A stretch of DNA of 64,000 bases. Origin: CAYUQT01 sp964596165 (GTDB lineage Bacteria; Planctomycetota; Phycisphaerae; UBA1845; JAFGLZ01). Location of the stretch: assembly GCA_964596165.1 (NCBI GenBank), contig CAZQTW010000025.1:12907-76906 (forward strand), read 5' to 3'. A model generated the notes under the pieces. It did no database searches. It saw only the letters and a program-made list of their open reading frames with translations, and was not told the origin of the DNA. This document shows positions 16,864 through 27,800 of the stretch, piece after piece. Numbering within the stretch: position 1 is the stretch's first letter; each line of letters starts with the position of its first letter. The position numbers were made by a program, and so were the translations under genes.

Positions 16864-18060
16864 TCACTGCTTTCCCTGGCTGTCCAGCGGCCGGATCAGC
16901 GAGTGACCCGCAAGCGGCGGGTCTTTCTCGTTCGGCCGTGTCGCCGTGATCGCCTTTCGTGTCAGGTGGTTCAGATCGAGGCCGAAGCGATCCAGGATCG
17001 TCGGCGTGATGTCGGCACGGTCGCCATTACGACAGACTTTCGGGTCGTTGGTAGCCAGGAAGACCCGAGGCGCCGCCCTGTGGCCCGTCTTACCCTCATC
17101 GAATCCGTGATCGGCCGTCACATAGATGATCGTCTGGTCGTAGAGCTTCAGGTCCTTGAGCTTCTGCACAATTTTGCCGGTCCAGGTATCGTTGGAGATG
17201 AGGGCGTCGTTGTACTCCTTCGAGTTTTCGCCGTGTTGGTGGCCCTTGTGGTCGACCTCGGCGAAGTGGACGAAGAAGAAGAACGGCTTGTCCTTGTACG
17301 TATCGAGCAGCTCGATTGCCTTGGTTCCGACCTTCTCGTCGAGCATCAGCCCGAAGATCCATTCGTCGCAGGCCTTCGACATGTTCATGTAGGGCTTGCC
17401 GGGTGTGACACGGTACTTGACGCCGTTTTCCTCGATGACATAGCTGCCCGGTTCACCCATCAGGCGTTTTCTCATCGCGCGCAAAGGTCTTTCCTGGTTG
17501 TCGTCGGCGTCACGGTTCTTCATGGCCCGTCGGCCGCCTTGCTGTCCGCCGGCGCGGTTCTCCCTGCGACTGCCGGGACGCGCAGCCTGGCTGGCGGCCG
17601 CCGCTTCTTGATCGGTGATCTTCACCTTCTGGGGCGGATCGATCTCGCCGCAATGGCCCTTCTTGCCGATCACCGCCACGGCGGCGAACCGGTCCGGTCC
17701 GAAGTGTTCCTTGAGCCGTTCGAAGACGCTCAGCCCGGTCGGTACGGGTTGATACCGCGCGTTGCTATAGACGCCCGTGACGTCGGGATCGTAGCCGGTG
17801 AGGATCTGGCTCCAGCCGGCCTTGGTGTCGGTGGTGCCGCGGATATCGATGTCCACCATTTTGCCTTCGGCCGCGAGGGCCTTGAGGTTCGGCAGCTCGC
17901 CCCGCGACAGGCACTCTTGGACGTGCTCTCGCTGCGCGCCGTCCCAGCCGATTAGGATGATGTTCCTGGGCTTTCCGCTCCGATCGACCTGTGCCAACGC
18001 CCTCGTCGCGCAGGTAGCGACGACAACGACTACCAAGACTCGGGATAGTACCTTTGCCAT
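16864..18060 (-). CDS. Secreted alkaline-phosphatase-superfamily phosphodiesterase
   Basis: About 398 residues from ATG 18058-18060, preceded by AGAAAGGGG. The N-terminus is a Sec signal (VLVVVVVATCATRALA). Superfamily metal-site segments are visible: NIILIGWDGAQ, a TDTKAGWSQILTG stretch that fits a threonine nucleophile loop, HFAEVDHKGHQHG, and YVTADHGFDEGKTGH. It resembles type I phosphodiesterase/nucleotide pyrophosphatases more than sulfatases, since no C-x-P-x-R formylglycine site is present. About residues 147-198 form an Arg/Gly/Gln-rich low-complexity insertion. Its substrate is unknown; the setting suggests phosphate or sulfate esters of glycans. It is divergent from the sulfatase at 18230. 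Confidence 0.78.
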   Translation of the reverse strand: MAKVLSRVLVVVVVATCATRALAQVDRSGKPRNIILIGWDGAQREHVQECLSRGELPNLKALAAEGKMVDIDIRGTTDTKAGWSQILTGYDPDVTGVYSNARYQPVPTGLSVFERLKEHFGPDRFAAVAVIGKKGHCGEIDPPQKVKITDQEAAAASQAARPGSRRENRAGGQQGGRRAMKNRDADDNQERPLRAMRKRLMGEPGSYVIEENGVKYRVTPGKPYMNMSKACDEWIFGLMLDEKVGTKAIELLDTYKDKPFFFFVHFAEVDHKGHQHGENSKEYNDALISNDTWTGKIVQKLKDLKLYDQTIIYVTADHGFDEGKTGHRAAPRVFLATNDPKVCRNGDRADITPTILDRFGLDLNHLTRKAITATRPNEKDPPLAGHSLIRPLDSQGKQ

Positions 18061-18229
18061 GACCGGCCCCTTTCTGGCGGACTTTCCGTTAGTGCCTCCG
18101 CTCGGATAGCGCAACGAGTGGAATGGGGTCATATTGCGGGCCGGATCGAGCCATTTGATCCAACCGATTGATCGAACAGCTCTTGCGGCTTACTGTTGCG
18201 GATGCGGGTTGCATTCAGGAGAGTCTGCC

Positions 18230-19825
<1,596 letters not shown>

Positions 19826-19959
19826 GGTTGGCACAAGCCATCGCGGCCCCGCGCGAATGAGCGCGTGTGTGCGGCACGTAACGGACCGTTTGGGCGGAGA
19901 GCGTGCAACGTGCATCGGCTACGACCACGACCTGTCGCACCCGACAAGCCGCCTGGGGC

Positions 19960-19990
19960 TTGCGTTCGAGTACGTCACCTCTGATATAAT
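19960..19990 (+). promoter_or_regulatory. Probable promoter of the DUF433-DUF5615 pair
   Basis: A perfect TATAAT at 19985-19990 stands 21 bases before the GTG start of the first gene. TTGCGT at 19960-19965 is a weak -35 candidate with a long 19-base spacer. AGGAGGGAGG follows as a strong ribosome site. Confidence 0.5.
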
Positions 19991-20011
19991 TGGAAATAGG
20001 AGGGAGGCACC

Positions 20012-20350
20012 GTGAACCTGGTCGTTGAATCTGACCCAGTACCGCTGCGAATGGACAAGGGTGGGACTCTGCGCGTCGGTCAAACGCGCGTCACCTTGGA
20101 GTCGGTTATTGAGGCGTTCAGAGACGGTGCTACAGCCGAAGAGATTGTCCATCGGTACACCTCACTTGACCTGCCCGATGTCTATGCGGTGATAGCCTAC
20201 TACCTGAGGCACCGCTCCGAGGTGGATGCCTACCTTCAGGAGTGCCGCCGAGAATCCGAGGATGTTCGCCGGGCCATGGAATCCAGGTTCGGCGCAAACG
20301 GCCTTCGCGAGAGATTGCTGGCCCGTCGTCATGGAAAGAGTCCAGGCTGA
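20012..20350 (+). CDS. DUF433-family protein, probable antitoxin
   Basis: 112 residues from GTG 20012, chosen because AGGAGGGAGG lies directly upstream. The core LRVGQTRVTLESVIEAFRDGATAEEIVHRY is the winged-helix pattern of DUF433, with PDVYAVIAYYLRH completing the domain; a charged helical tail follows. DUF433 proteins usually precede a DUF5615 PIN-like protein and are thought to act as DNA-binding antitoxins. The stop codon TGA overlaps the next start by one base. A second pair is at 39452-40059. Confidence 0.82.
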   Translation: MNLVVESDPVPLRMDKGGTLRVGQTRVTLESVIEAFRDGATAEEIVHRYTSLDLPDVYAVIAYYLRHRSEVDAYLQECRRESEDVRRAMESRFGANGLRERLLARRHGKSPG

Positions 20351-20700
20351 TGCTTCGGCTGGCCGCTGAGGAGAATTTCAACGCCGATATTGTCCGAGGA
20401 TTGCTTCGTCGGAATCCAGATCTCGACATCGTGTGCATACAAGATGTCGGACTTTCCGGGGCGGATGATCACATGGTTCTCGAATGGTGTGCCCGTGAGA
20501 ACGGGATACTGCTCACCCACGACATGAAAACGATACCAGGCTTCGCCTATCAGCGGGTACAGGCAGGGCGTCCCATGCCTGGCGTATTCGAAGTCCCGCT
20601 TTCCTGTCCGATGGGTACCGTAATCGACGATCTGTCGCTGCTTACGGAATGCAGCTTCGAAGATGAATGGGCCGGGCAGGTTCGGTACCTTCCCCTGTGA
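20350..20700 (+). CDS. DUF5615 PIN-like protein, probable toxin
   Basis: 116 residues from ATG 20350, which overlaps the DUF433 stop (TGATG). The PIN-like pattern is present: an N-terminal acidic patch AAEENFN, the middle GADDHMVLEWCARENG, and LLTHDMKT. In most relatives the first patch reads ADEN; here the aspartate is glutamate, which may weaken metal binding. PIN-like proteins of this type are presumed RNases paired with DUF433. The C-terminus carries a longer VLSCPMGTVIDDLSLL-like extension (VPLSCPMG...). Confidence 0.78.
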   Translation: MLRLAAEENFNADIVRGLLRRNPDLDIVCIQDVGLSGADDHMVLEWCARENGILLTHDMKTIPGFAYQRVQAGRPMPGVFEVPLSCPMGTVIDDLSLLTECSFEDEWAGQVRYLPL

Positions 20701-20807
20701 AGACAAGACTGGTTCGGTCCTTTTCCTCCTGATGGGGTGGGCAATGACTTGTCGGCGTGCTAAAGAGAGGAAGCCCACAACGTGAGTTGCCTGGCTCACC
20801 CCGTGGG

Positions 20808-22055
20808 CTAGAACTCCTGAATCAGGGCCAGCATCTTGCGATCGAGTTTGTGTCCCTTCACGTCCTCGTACTTCACGTCGGATCGATTGCTGTCGAGGAT
20901 CCCGAACGTCCCGCGGAACTCCCACAACGCGTGTCCCCAGCCCTTCTCCTTCCATAGCGACAGCACGTCGCGCATCCACGCGAGTGTAACGTCGTGCGGC
21001 GTCTGGTTGTAGACACCCCATTCCCCGACGTGGACCTTGACGCCCCGGGCCTCCAACTTGAACCACGGCTCGTGTTCCTTGATCAACCGGTTCCTGTCCC
21101 AGAGGCCATAGCCGACGACCACGCCGATCAGGCGGTCTCTGAAGTGACTGGGCGTGACGACCATGGGCCAGGTCGGGACCACCTTGTTGGTGAGCCACGG
21201 CGCCCCCGTTGCGGCCCAGCTCGCCTTGTAGTGCGTCAGGCTTGCCGGCGCGTAGCCCCGCAGGCTCTGGACGAGTCCGAGGTCGACGATGCCGGGCACC
21301 GGCGCGTGACCGATGTCCACGCCGTCGGCGAAGATCAGCCGGCCGAGATCGATTTGGCGAATTCCCGCGACCAGCGCCCGAACGACCTCAACATAGTCGT
21401 GCTCGGTGATCAGATACGGGGCGAATTCCGGCAGTTGCGCTTTCAGCAGCTTGGTCAGCTTCTCGCCCAACGAGGCGTAGGGCGGTTCGTTGAGCAGGTC
21501 GAAGCTGAGCCGTTCGTTGGGGATGCCCTTGTACCGCCCGGCGAAGTGCCGCCAGTGGTGAACCGCCGCGTTCAACGCTTGCTTGCGGTCTTCCGGCGGA
21601 CCATGGAAGAGCCGCATCGGTTCCTGGTCGACGCCGTTCACGCAGTAGCCGGGGATGCGGTGGAAACACAGATTGATGTGGATGCCGTATTGCCGGCCAA
21701 GTTCGACGGCCTGGTCGACGAACTTGAGCGGCTCGTCGTTGATGGTCATCCAGTCGGTGCGACTGCTCCAGTTCCAATACGACAGGGGCAGCCGGGCGAA
21801 GTTGAAGCCCCACGTGGCCATCAACTCAAAATCGAGCTCGGAGAACGGCTGCGGCTTCCGGCCCCAGCCGAACATCTCCTGGAGGTTGAAGCCCTTCCAC
21901 CGAGGGATGTGAGTGGCATCCACGGGCACGCCGTTCGGCATCCCCGCTGGGCGGGATTGGCTCGGGCGAATTGCCTGTTGATCCGCCGGCGCGATTCGCG
22001 AGACGCCCGTTGCGGCAAGTCCGACCGAGGTCCTGATGAATTGCCTTCTATTCAT
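20808..22055 (-). CDS. Exported glycoside hydrolase family 5 (cellulase-like)
   Basis: 415 residues. The N-terminus MNRRQFIRTSVGLAATG is a Tat-type signal. The (beta/alpha)8 barrel shows the GH5 landmarks: GFNFARLPLSYWNW, the general acid in FDLLNEPPY (about residue 188) and the nucleophile in HVGEWGVYN (about residue 343). GH5 enzymes cut beta-linked glycans such as cellulose or mannan; the subfamily cannot be set by eye. It is divergent from the GH106 gene, with a 318-base shared spacer. Confidence 0.88.
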   Translation of the reverse strand: MNRRQFIRTSVGLAATGVSRIAPADQQAIRPSQSRPAGMPNGVPVDATHIPRWKGFNLQEMFGWGRKPQPFSELDFELMATWGFNFARLPLSYWNWSSRTDWMTINDEPLKFVDQAVELGRQYGIHINLCFHRIPGYCVNGVDQEPMRLFHGPPEDRKQALNAAVHHWRHFAGRYKGIPNERLSFDLLNEPPYASLGEKLTKLLKAQLPEFAPYLITEHDYVEVVRALVAGIRQIDLGRLIFADGVDIGHAPVPGIVDLGLVQSLRGYAPASLTHYKASWAATGAPWLTNKVVPTWPMVVTPSHFRDRLIGVVVGYGLWDRNRLIKEHEPWFKLEARGVKVHVGEWGVYNQTPHDVTLAWMRDVLSLWKEKGWGHALWEFRGTFGILDSNRSDVKYEDVKGHKLDRKMLALIQEF

Positions 22056-22373
22056 GTGTTACGTGTCTTTCGTCAACGACCGCAGCGCTCCACCCCGAGA
22101 ATGGCAGGCAGGCGTCCCGCTCGTCGGGGGGCAACATGCCCGCGCCTCAACGCATCAGTGTACCTTGGGTTTCCTGGTATCGCGAACGCGCTCCCTGACG
22201 GTCGCGGTTCTGATTGACAGCTTGATTCTGTGTGGGCGCCTTACGATGAACAGACCGACTGAGAACGGCGCTTGACGGCCCGCGCGTTCGGGGTCGCTGG
22301 AGCATGACAATCCGTCTTCGCCAAGCTATCTTCACGCCACATGTTCACCCTATCTGAAAGGAAGAGACACCTC
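22056..22373. other. Divergent promoter region between the GH5 and GH106 genes
   Basis: No gene here. The half next to GH106 carries the shared promoter-like leader at 22305-22332. No operator-like palindrome was noticed. Confidence 0.5.
22305..22332 (+). promoter_or_regulatory. Promoter-like leader upstream of the GH106 gene
   Basis: TGACAA (22305-22310) and TATCTT (22327-22332) are spaced by 16 bases. The element and the following TCACGCCACA closely match the region at 33389-33426 before the beta-helix/SMP-30 gene. GAAAGGAAGAG serves as the ribosome site. Confidence 0.5.
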
Positions 22374-25300
22374 ATGAAGAGACGTCTTTGGGCGGCTGTG
22401 TTGTGTCTGTCGTTCTTCGCCGCGCCGGCCGGCGCGGACGAACTGGCGGACGCATTCGCCCATCCACCCGACTCCGCTCGACCACATACCTTCTGGCACT
22501 GGATGAACGGAAACGTCACGAAGGAAGGCATTACGGCCGACCTGGAGGCGATGCAGCAGGCGGGAATCGGCGGCGTGTTTCTGTTCGTGGTCGAGGGGAA
22601 GTTGACCGAATCGGTGCCGGTCTACATCGACAAACCGGTCCGGCACCTCACACCGGAATGGTTTGCCATGCTCCGGCACGCGGCGACCGAGTGCAAACGA
22701 CTGGGCCTGGAACTGTCGCTGATGAACTGCACGGGCTGGTCCACCTCGGGCGGGCCATGGGTGCCGCCGGACAAGTCGATGATGCGCATTGCGTGGAGCG
22801 AGACGTACCTCAAGGGCCCCGGTCGCCTCGCGACGCCGCTACCCAAGCCGCCCTGTGACTACGCGAACTACCAGAACCTGACCGCGGCGCGCCCGCACAT
22901 CCGCGAATCCGCGCCGCCCGATCAGCGGTTCTACCGCGACGTGGCCGTGCTGGCTTATCGTATGGACCCGTCGGCTGCCCGAACCGCCACCCTCTGGCCG
23001 CCGAAGCTCTCCTGCAGTCAGGCCGACCAGCACGCCAGGAATGCAATCGACGGCGACGGCGCGACATCCGTGGCCGTCAAGGCCAACGGATTCCTCCAAC
23101 TCGATTTCGCCGAGCCGGTCACTATCCGCGGCGCTGAGTACCTGGGCGCTGGTTGCGAACTCCAGGCGGGCGACGACGGGGTCCATTGGCGCAAGATCGC
23201 CGATCTGGCCGCTCCGCGGACAGGGAACTACCCGCGAACCCTGCCCGTACCCGAGACGAAGGCCCGCTACTTCCGCCTGTTCTACCCCGGCGGCGGCTCG
23301 GCGAGCGACGTCACGCTCTCGGGCGATTCACTGGTGCAGGACTACCCACCGAAGGCATCTTTTCACGGCGTCTGGGAAGACGTGAAGACGGCCGAGGACC
23401 GTATCGGTTCACCGACGCCGGCGTGGGCCTCAGCAACGATCAAGTCGAAGGACGTGTTGAATCTCACCGATCGGCTCGGCGCCGATGGAACCCTGAACTG
23501 GGACGCATCGGAAGGCGACTGGCTAATCGTCCGGCTTGGTTGCGCACCGATCGGAAGGCTCAACGCGCCCTGCGCCCGCGAGTTTGCCGGCCTGGAGTGC
23601 GACAAACTTGACGCCGAGGCCGTCGCACATCACTTCAACCAATACGCCGGCCGCGTGGCCGACGAGTTGAAGGACCTGATCGGCTCAGGCTTCCACGCCA
23701 TTCACGTCGATTCCTGGGAGGCGGGTGACCTGAACTTCACGCCGAAGTTCGTCGAGGAGTTCCGCAGACGCCGCGGCTACGATCCGACGCCATTCCTGTT
23801 GGTCCACGGCGGCGGGCGCGTCGTCGACAGCCCGGCAATCGCCGACCGTTTCCTCTGGGACGTCCGCAGGACCATCGCCGATCTCATTGCCGACAACCAT
23901 TTCGGAACGTTCAACGAGTTATGCCACAAGCGGGGGTTGAAGTTCCAGGGCGAGATTGCCGGCGTCATGGTACAGACGACGGTCGACCAGTTGCAGGTGA
24001 AGGGTCGCTGCGACCTGCCGATGGGCGAGTTCCAGATGCCCAATTGCGTGTACGGCGACGATTGGGCCCGATCGGACTCTCGCGAGGCAGCCTCCGGGGC
24101 ACACATCCACGGCCAAACGATCGCCGCGGCCGAGGCCTTCACGACATTCGATCGATGGATGACCGATCCCTACGCGTTGAAGGGCATCGGCGACCTGGCA
24201 TTGGCCATGGGCATCAATCGGCTTGTGTTTCACACGTGGGCGCTGCATCCGTGGCTCGATCGTGCGCCGGGCATGACGATGGGGCCATTCGGCGTCAACT
24301 TTGGTCGCATGAACACCTGGTGGGGCCGGCCGGCGAAGGCCTACATCGACTACCTCCGACGCTGCCAGACCATGCTCCAGCAAGGCCGCCACGTAGCCGA
24401 CATCCTTTACTTCTACGGCGAGGGCGCGCCGAACATGCTGCCGGCCAGACCTCTCATCAAGCCCGCGCTGCCCGACGGATACGCCTACGACGGCTGCGAC
24501 GCGGCCACGCTCCTTTCTCGAGTCGAGGTGAAGGACGGCCGATTGACCTTGCCCAACGAGATGAGCTATCGCGTTCTGGTCCTGAAAAACGATGCCCGCA
24601 TGACGCCGGAGCTGCTCGCCAAGGTCCGCAACCTTGTTCGGGCCGGCGCGACCGTCATTTCTCCCAAGCCGCAGGAGTCGCCGAGCCTGAAAGACTATCC
24701 CCGATGCGACGACCAGGTGCGCACTCTGGCAGACGAACTGTGGGGTCCAATCGACGGCAAGACCGTGACTGAACATGTGGTCGGCAGGGGTCGCATCGTC
24801 TGGGGGCCGTCGGTTGGCGAGATCCTGAGGTCCGTGAACGTCGGCGCCGATGTCGAGATCACCTTGCGTGACGGCCAGGGTCCGATCGAATGGATTCATC
24901 GCCGCACGCCCGACGCCGACATCTACTTTCTCTCCAACCAGCGGAACATCATCAATCACGGCGTGTCGCTCGAGATCTGGGAGCGGCGCCAAAGCGCCTT
25001 CACGGTCAACGAGCGGGAGAAGGATGCAGTCCGCTTCGATGCCGCTTTTCGTGTCTCCGGCCGACAGCCGGAGCTGTGGGACGCGGTCACCGGCACGCGG
25101 CGCGATCTGCCGGAGTTCCGCGTCGAGAATGGCCGGACCATCGTACCGCTGTCGCTGCCGCCCTCGGGTAGTTGTTTCATTGTCTTCCGTCGCGCTCTGT
25201 CGAGCCAACCGAGATCGTCCTCCGGCAAGAACTGGCCCGAGTTGAAGACGTCCGCACAAATCGAGGGCCCATGGACCGTCGCCTTCGATCCAAAGTGGGG

Positions 25301-25748
25301 CGGCCCGGGCCAAGTCACCTTCGACAAGCTTGATGATTGGACCCAACGCGCCGAGCCGGGCATCAGGTTCTATTCCGGCCGGGCCACATACAAGAAGACC
25401 TTCGAGGCGGCGGAATCGTTCCGAGCGCTCGGACACCGTGCATACTTGGATCTGGGCACGCTGCGCAGCTTGGCCGAGGTTCGCCTCAATGGCCACGACC
25501 TTGGCGTCCTCTGGTGCCCACCATGGAAGGTTGAGGTGACGGGCCTGTTGAAGCCGGCGGGCAACGTCCTGGAGATCGACCTCATCAACGTCTGGGCGAA
25601 CCGGATCATCGGCGACGTGGCCCTGCCGCCGGACAAGCGTGTCACCTGGACCTCGCTCAGCGACACGATCGTGGCCCTGAAGCCCGACAGCCGTCTCGTG
25701 CCGGCCGGCCTCCGCGGCCCGGTGACGTTGCAAGTTGAGGTCCCGTAG
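22374..25748 (+). CDS. Secreted GH106-like alpha-L-rhamnosidase
   Basis: 1124 residues from ATG 22374 (a longer frame starts at 22341). A Sec signal (LWAAVLCLSFFAAPAGA) is followed by HTFWHWMNGNVTKEGITADL and MQQAGIGGVFLFVVEG, the family's distinctive opening, and MNCTGWSTSGGPWVPP soon after. The middle contains HVDSWEAGDLNFTPKF and a long barrel, and the C-terminus has jelly-roll sandwich segments (ATYKKTF, RLNGHDLGVLWCPPWKVEVT). This domain order fits GH106, which releases alpha-L-rhamnose from pectin or algal glycans. The substrate here is not known. It has a recognisable promoter-like leader. Confidence 0.85.
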   Translation: MKRRLWAAVLCLSFFAAPAGADELADAFAHPPDSARPHTFWHWMNGNVTKEGITADLEAMQQAGIGGVFLFVVEGKLTESVPVYIDKPVRHLTPEWFAMLRHAATECKRLGLELSLMNCTGWSTSGGPWVPPDKSMMRIAWSETYLKGPGRLATPLPKPPCDYANYQNLTAARPHIRESAPPDQRFYRDVAVLAYRMDPSAARTATLWPPKLSCSQADQHARNAIDGDGATSVAVKANGFLQLDFAEPVTIRGAEYLGAGCELQAGDDGVHWRKIADLAAPRTGNYPRTLPVPETKARYFRLFYPGGGSASDVTLSGDSLVQDYPPKASFHGVWEDVKTAEDRIGSPTPAWASATIKSKDVLNLTDRLGADGTLNWDASEGDWLIVRLGCAPIGRLNAPCAREFAGLECDKLDAEAVAHHFNQYAGRVADELKDLIGSGFHAIHVDSWEAGDLNFTPKFVEEFRRRRGYDPTPFLLVHGGGRVVDSPAIADRFLWDVRRTIADLIADNHFGTFNELCHKRGLKFQGEIAGVMVQTTVDQLQVKGRCDLPMGEFQMPNCVYGDDWARSDSREAASGAHIHGQTIAAAEAFTTFDRWMTDPYALKGIGDLALAMGINRLVFHTWALHPWLDRAPGMTMGPFGVNFGRMNTWWGRPAKAYIDYLRRCQTMLQQGRHVADILYFYGEGAPNMLPARPLIKPALPDGYAYDGCDAATLLSRVEVKDGRLTLPNEMSYRVLVLKNDARMTPELLAKVRNLVRAGATVISPKPQESPSLKDYPRCDDQVRTLADELWGPIDGKTVTEHVVGRGRIVWGPSVGEILRSVNVGADVEITLRDGQGPIEWIHRRTPDADIYFLSNQRNIINHGVSLEIWERRQSAFTVNEREKDAVRFDAAFRVSGRQPELWDAVTGTRRDLPEFRVENGRTIVPLSLPPSGSCFIVFRRALSSQPRSSSGKNWPELKTSAQIEGPWTVAFDPKWGGPGQVTFDKLDDWTQRAEPGIRFYSGRATYKKTFEAAESFRALGHRAYLDLGTLRSLAEVRLNGHDLGVLWCPPWKVEVTGLLKPAGNVLEIDLINVWANRIIGDVALPPDKRVTWTSLSDTIVALKPDSRLVPAGLRGPVTLQVEVP

Positions 25749-26200
25749 GCCGCTATCTAGAGGACGCGGTGCTGCCGCCGAACCGGGCTGTCCACAGCCC
25801 GGCCTGGTCGGCGTGATGTCACGTCGGTTCGGCATGTGAGGGCTCGTTTCCACCTGCTCCGAAACTCGCCTGTAGAAGCAACATCCTGTCGCCTTCAACA
25901 CGACGAGACGCCGCGTCTACGTTTGGTCCTCTACGGCCGAGCCGGAGCCTCACAAACAACTGCCTCAGAATTCTCACCGCCCCTTGGCCGCCCCGCTCTC
26001 AGCTTTACACCCACGGACGGACCGGCGAGAAATAGGGATCCGGAATCGAGATGCCCGACCACTTGTGTTCGGCCTTGCGAAAGGTGCTGCGACATTCGAT
26101 TGATCGTCCTCGAGTAGGTAGTTGGCATCAGGCCTGCGGGCAGCGAGAATGCCGGCGGGGGCCCGCAGGTTGGACTGACGTGAATCGAAACGAAGTCACG
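25749..26200. repeat. Spacer with CCGGGCTG palindrome
   Basis: CCGGGCTG-TCCA-CAGCCCGG at 25784-25803, flanked by GAA and CCTGGTCGGC, is a hairpin. The same stem occurs at 50247-50266 and 50392-50399, and a shorter form near 52910. The rest of the 452 bases contains no gene I can support. Confidence 0.55.
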
Positions 26201-27712
26201 ATGCCGCTGAGCCGCCGACAGTTCGTTCAGGGATTGGGAGTCGTCGCCGCCTGCGCGAAGACCGCGAGGGTGCGCCGTGCGGTGGCCGCCGAGCCGTCGG
26301 CGGTTCACGGAAGAACCTATCACATCGATCCGATAGGGGGAAACGATGCCAACGACGGATTGGCACCGTCCCGGCCGTTCAAGACGTATGCCGGTCGCCA
26401 GTTCAGGGGCGGCGACACCGTGCTCTTCAAGCGCGGCAGCATTATCCGCGACGTACTGGATGCGCGCAGCGGCGACGAGAAGGCGCCGATCGTCTACGGC
26501 GCATATGGTGAAGGCCCGAAGCCTGCCTTTCTGGGGTCCATGGCGGTGGGCGCATCGGACAAATGGGTCGAGGAGCGGCCGTCGGTCTGGCGTTGCACGC
26601 AGACGATCCCGAGCGAGGTCTGCAATCTGGTCTTTAACGGCGGCCAGTGCTGCGGCGTTCTGCGCTGGACACTCGATGATTTGCGCCGGCCGGGAGAATG
26701 GCACTATACCGGCTTCGGCAGGCAGCACCAGGGAGGCGACCGTCTCTATCTCTGTTCGCCGATCAATCCCGGGCGGGCCTACGCGGATATCGAGTGCGTG
26801 CTCTGGGGTCGGCGGCGGCTGGTCGGCGGCCGGAGCCACATTGTGCTTGAGAACCTCAGCTTCCGGAACTCCGGCGTGCACGGCTACCAGGAATCTCACG
26901 CGCGGCAGGTGGTCATCCGCAACTGCGAGTTCCGCTTCATCGGCGGCGCCGTCTGGCACCGCGAGCGCCGCATGCGTTTCGGCAACGGCGTCGAGCTCTG
27001 GGATGGCGCCGGCGACGTTACGGTCGAGGGCTGCCTCTTCGACAACATCTACGACTCCGGCGTGACGCACCAGGGCGGCGAGACACGGAACATCCCCGAA
27101 CGACTCTTCTTCCGCGACAACCTGTTCATCGACTGTGGCCTCGTGGCCTACGAATGCCGCGAGCCCGCGCGGGAGGTCTACTTCGAGCACAACACCTGCC
27201 TCAATGCCGGCGGCGGCTTCAGCATGCAAGGGGAAGAACCGCCGCGCCGGTCCGATCCCTACCCGCAGCCCGTGGGATACCATGTGTGGGCCTACATGAT
27301 CGACCCCGGTACGCTGCCCGGTCAGGTCTACGTTCGCCACAACGTGTTCTGCGAGGGTTATGGCGCGGCAGTCTGCTTGATCGCTGATCCCGCCGACGAA
27401 CGGAAGTTCATCCTTGACCACAACGCGTACTGGCAGACCAAGGGGAAACTGCTCATCCATCACGGCAAGGGCGTTAAGAGCTGGGCGGAGGCGATAAAGG
27501 CCTGGCAGACAACCGGAGGCCCGCTCATCGACTGGGGTGGCCGATCCTACGCGCCGTCGGAGTTCGCTCGCTATCAGGCGGCCTCCGGGCAGGACCGGCA
27601 TAGCCGGATCGCCAAACCGCTGTTCGTCGATGCGCCGAACGGAGACTTTCGTCAGCGCGCCGAATCGCCCTGCCGGGAAATGGGGATGCGGGCCGACGTC
27701 AGGAGGAAATGA
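26201..27712 (+). CDS. Tat-exported right-handed parallel beta-helix protein
   Basis: 503 residues from ATG 26201. A twin-arginine signal (SRRQFVQGLGVVAAC) precedes YHIDPIGGNDANDGLAPSRP, the common opening of secreted beta-helix polysaccharide enzymes (GGNDAND... then FKTYAGRQFRGGDTVLF). Coils follow with the repeated pattern of a short strand, N or D, then C/L (HIVLENLSFRNSGVHG, VVIRNCEFRFIGG, VTVEGCLFDNIYDSG). Such proteins are lyases or glycosidases of uronic-acid glycans, but no catalytic residues can be assigned here. An upstream frame from 26051 is not protein-like. Confidence 0.8.
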   Translation: MPLSRRQFVQGLGVVAACAKTARVRRAVAAEPSAVHGRTYHIDPIGGNDANDGLAPSRPFKTYAGRQFRGGDTVLFKRGSIIRDVLDARSGDEKAPIVYGAYGEGPKPAFLGSMAVGASDKWVEERPSVWRCTQTIPSEVCNLVFNGGQCCGVLRWTLDDLRRPGEWHYTGFGRQHQGGDRLYLCSPINPGRAYADIECVLWGRRRLVGGRSHIVLENLSFRNSGVHGYQESHARQVVIRNCEFRFIGGAVWHRERRMRFGNGVELWDGAGDVTVEGCLFDNIYDSGVTHQGGETRNIPERLFFRDNLFIDCGLVAYECREPAREVYFEHNTCLNAGGGFSMQGEEPPRRSDPYPQPVGYHVWAYMIDPGTLPGQVYVRHNVFCEGYGAAVCLIADPADERKFILDHNAYWQTKGKLLIHHGKGVKSWAEAIKAWQTTGGPLIDWGGRSYAPSEFARYQAASGQDRHSRIAKPLFVDAPNGDFRQRAESPCREMGMRADVRRK

Positions 27713-27800
27713 CGCTTGGCTCCGCACACGGTGGCGGAGTGTCTGGTTCGCCGCGTCCCTGTCGTCCGGTTCGCATTGTCATGGCAGCATTCGCGTTGAC

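Noticed and set aside
16309..17955. 548-codon plus-strand frame across two minus-strand genes
   Set aside because: It spans the junction of two real genes and has no domain.
23919..25901. Long minus-strand frame opposite the GH106 gene
   Set aside because: Its sequence is a shadow of a clear glycosidase gene and shows no family resemblance.
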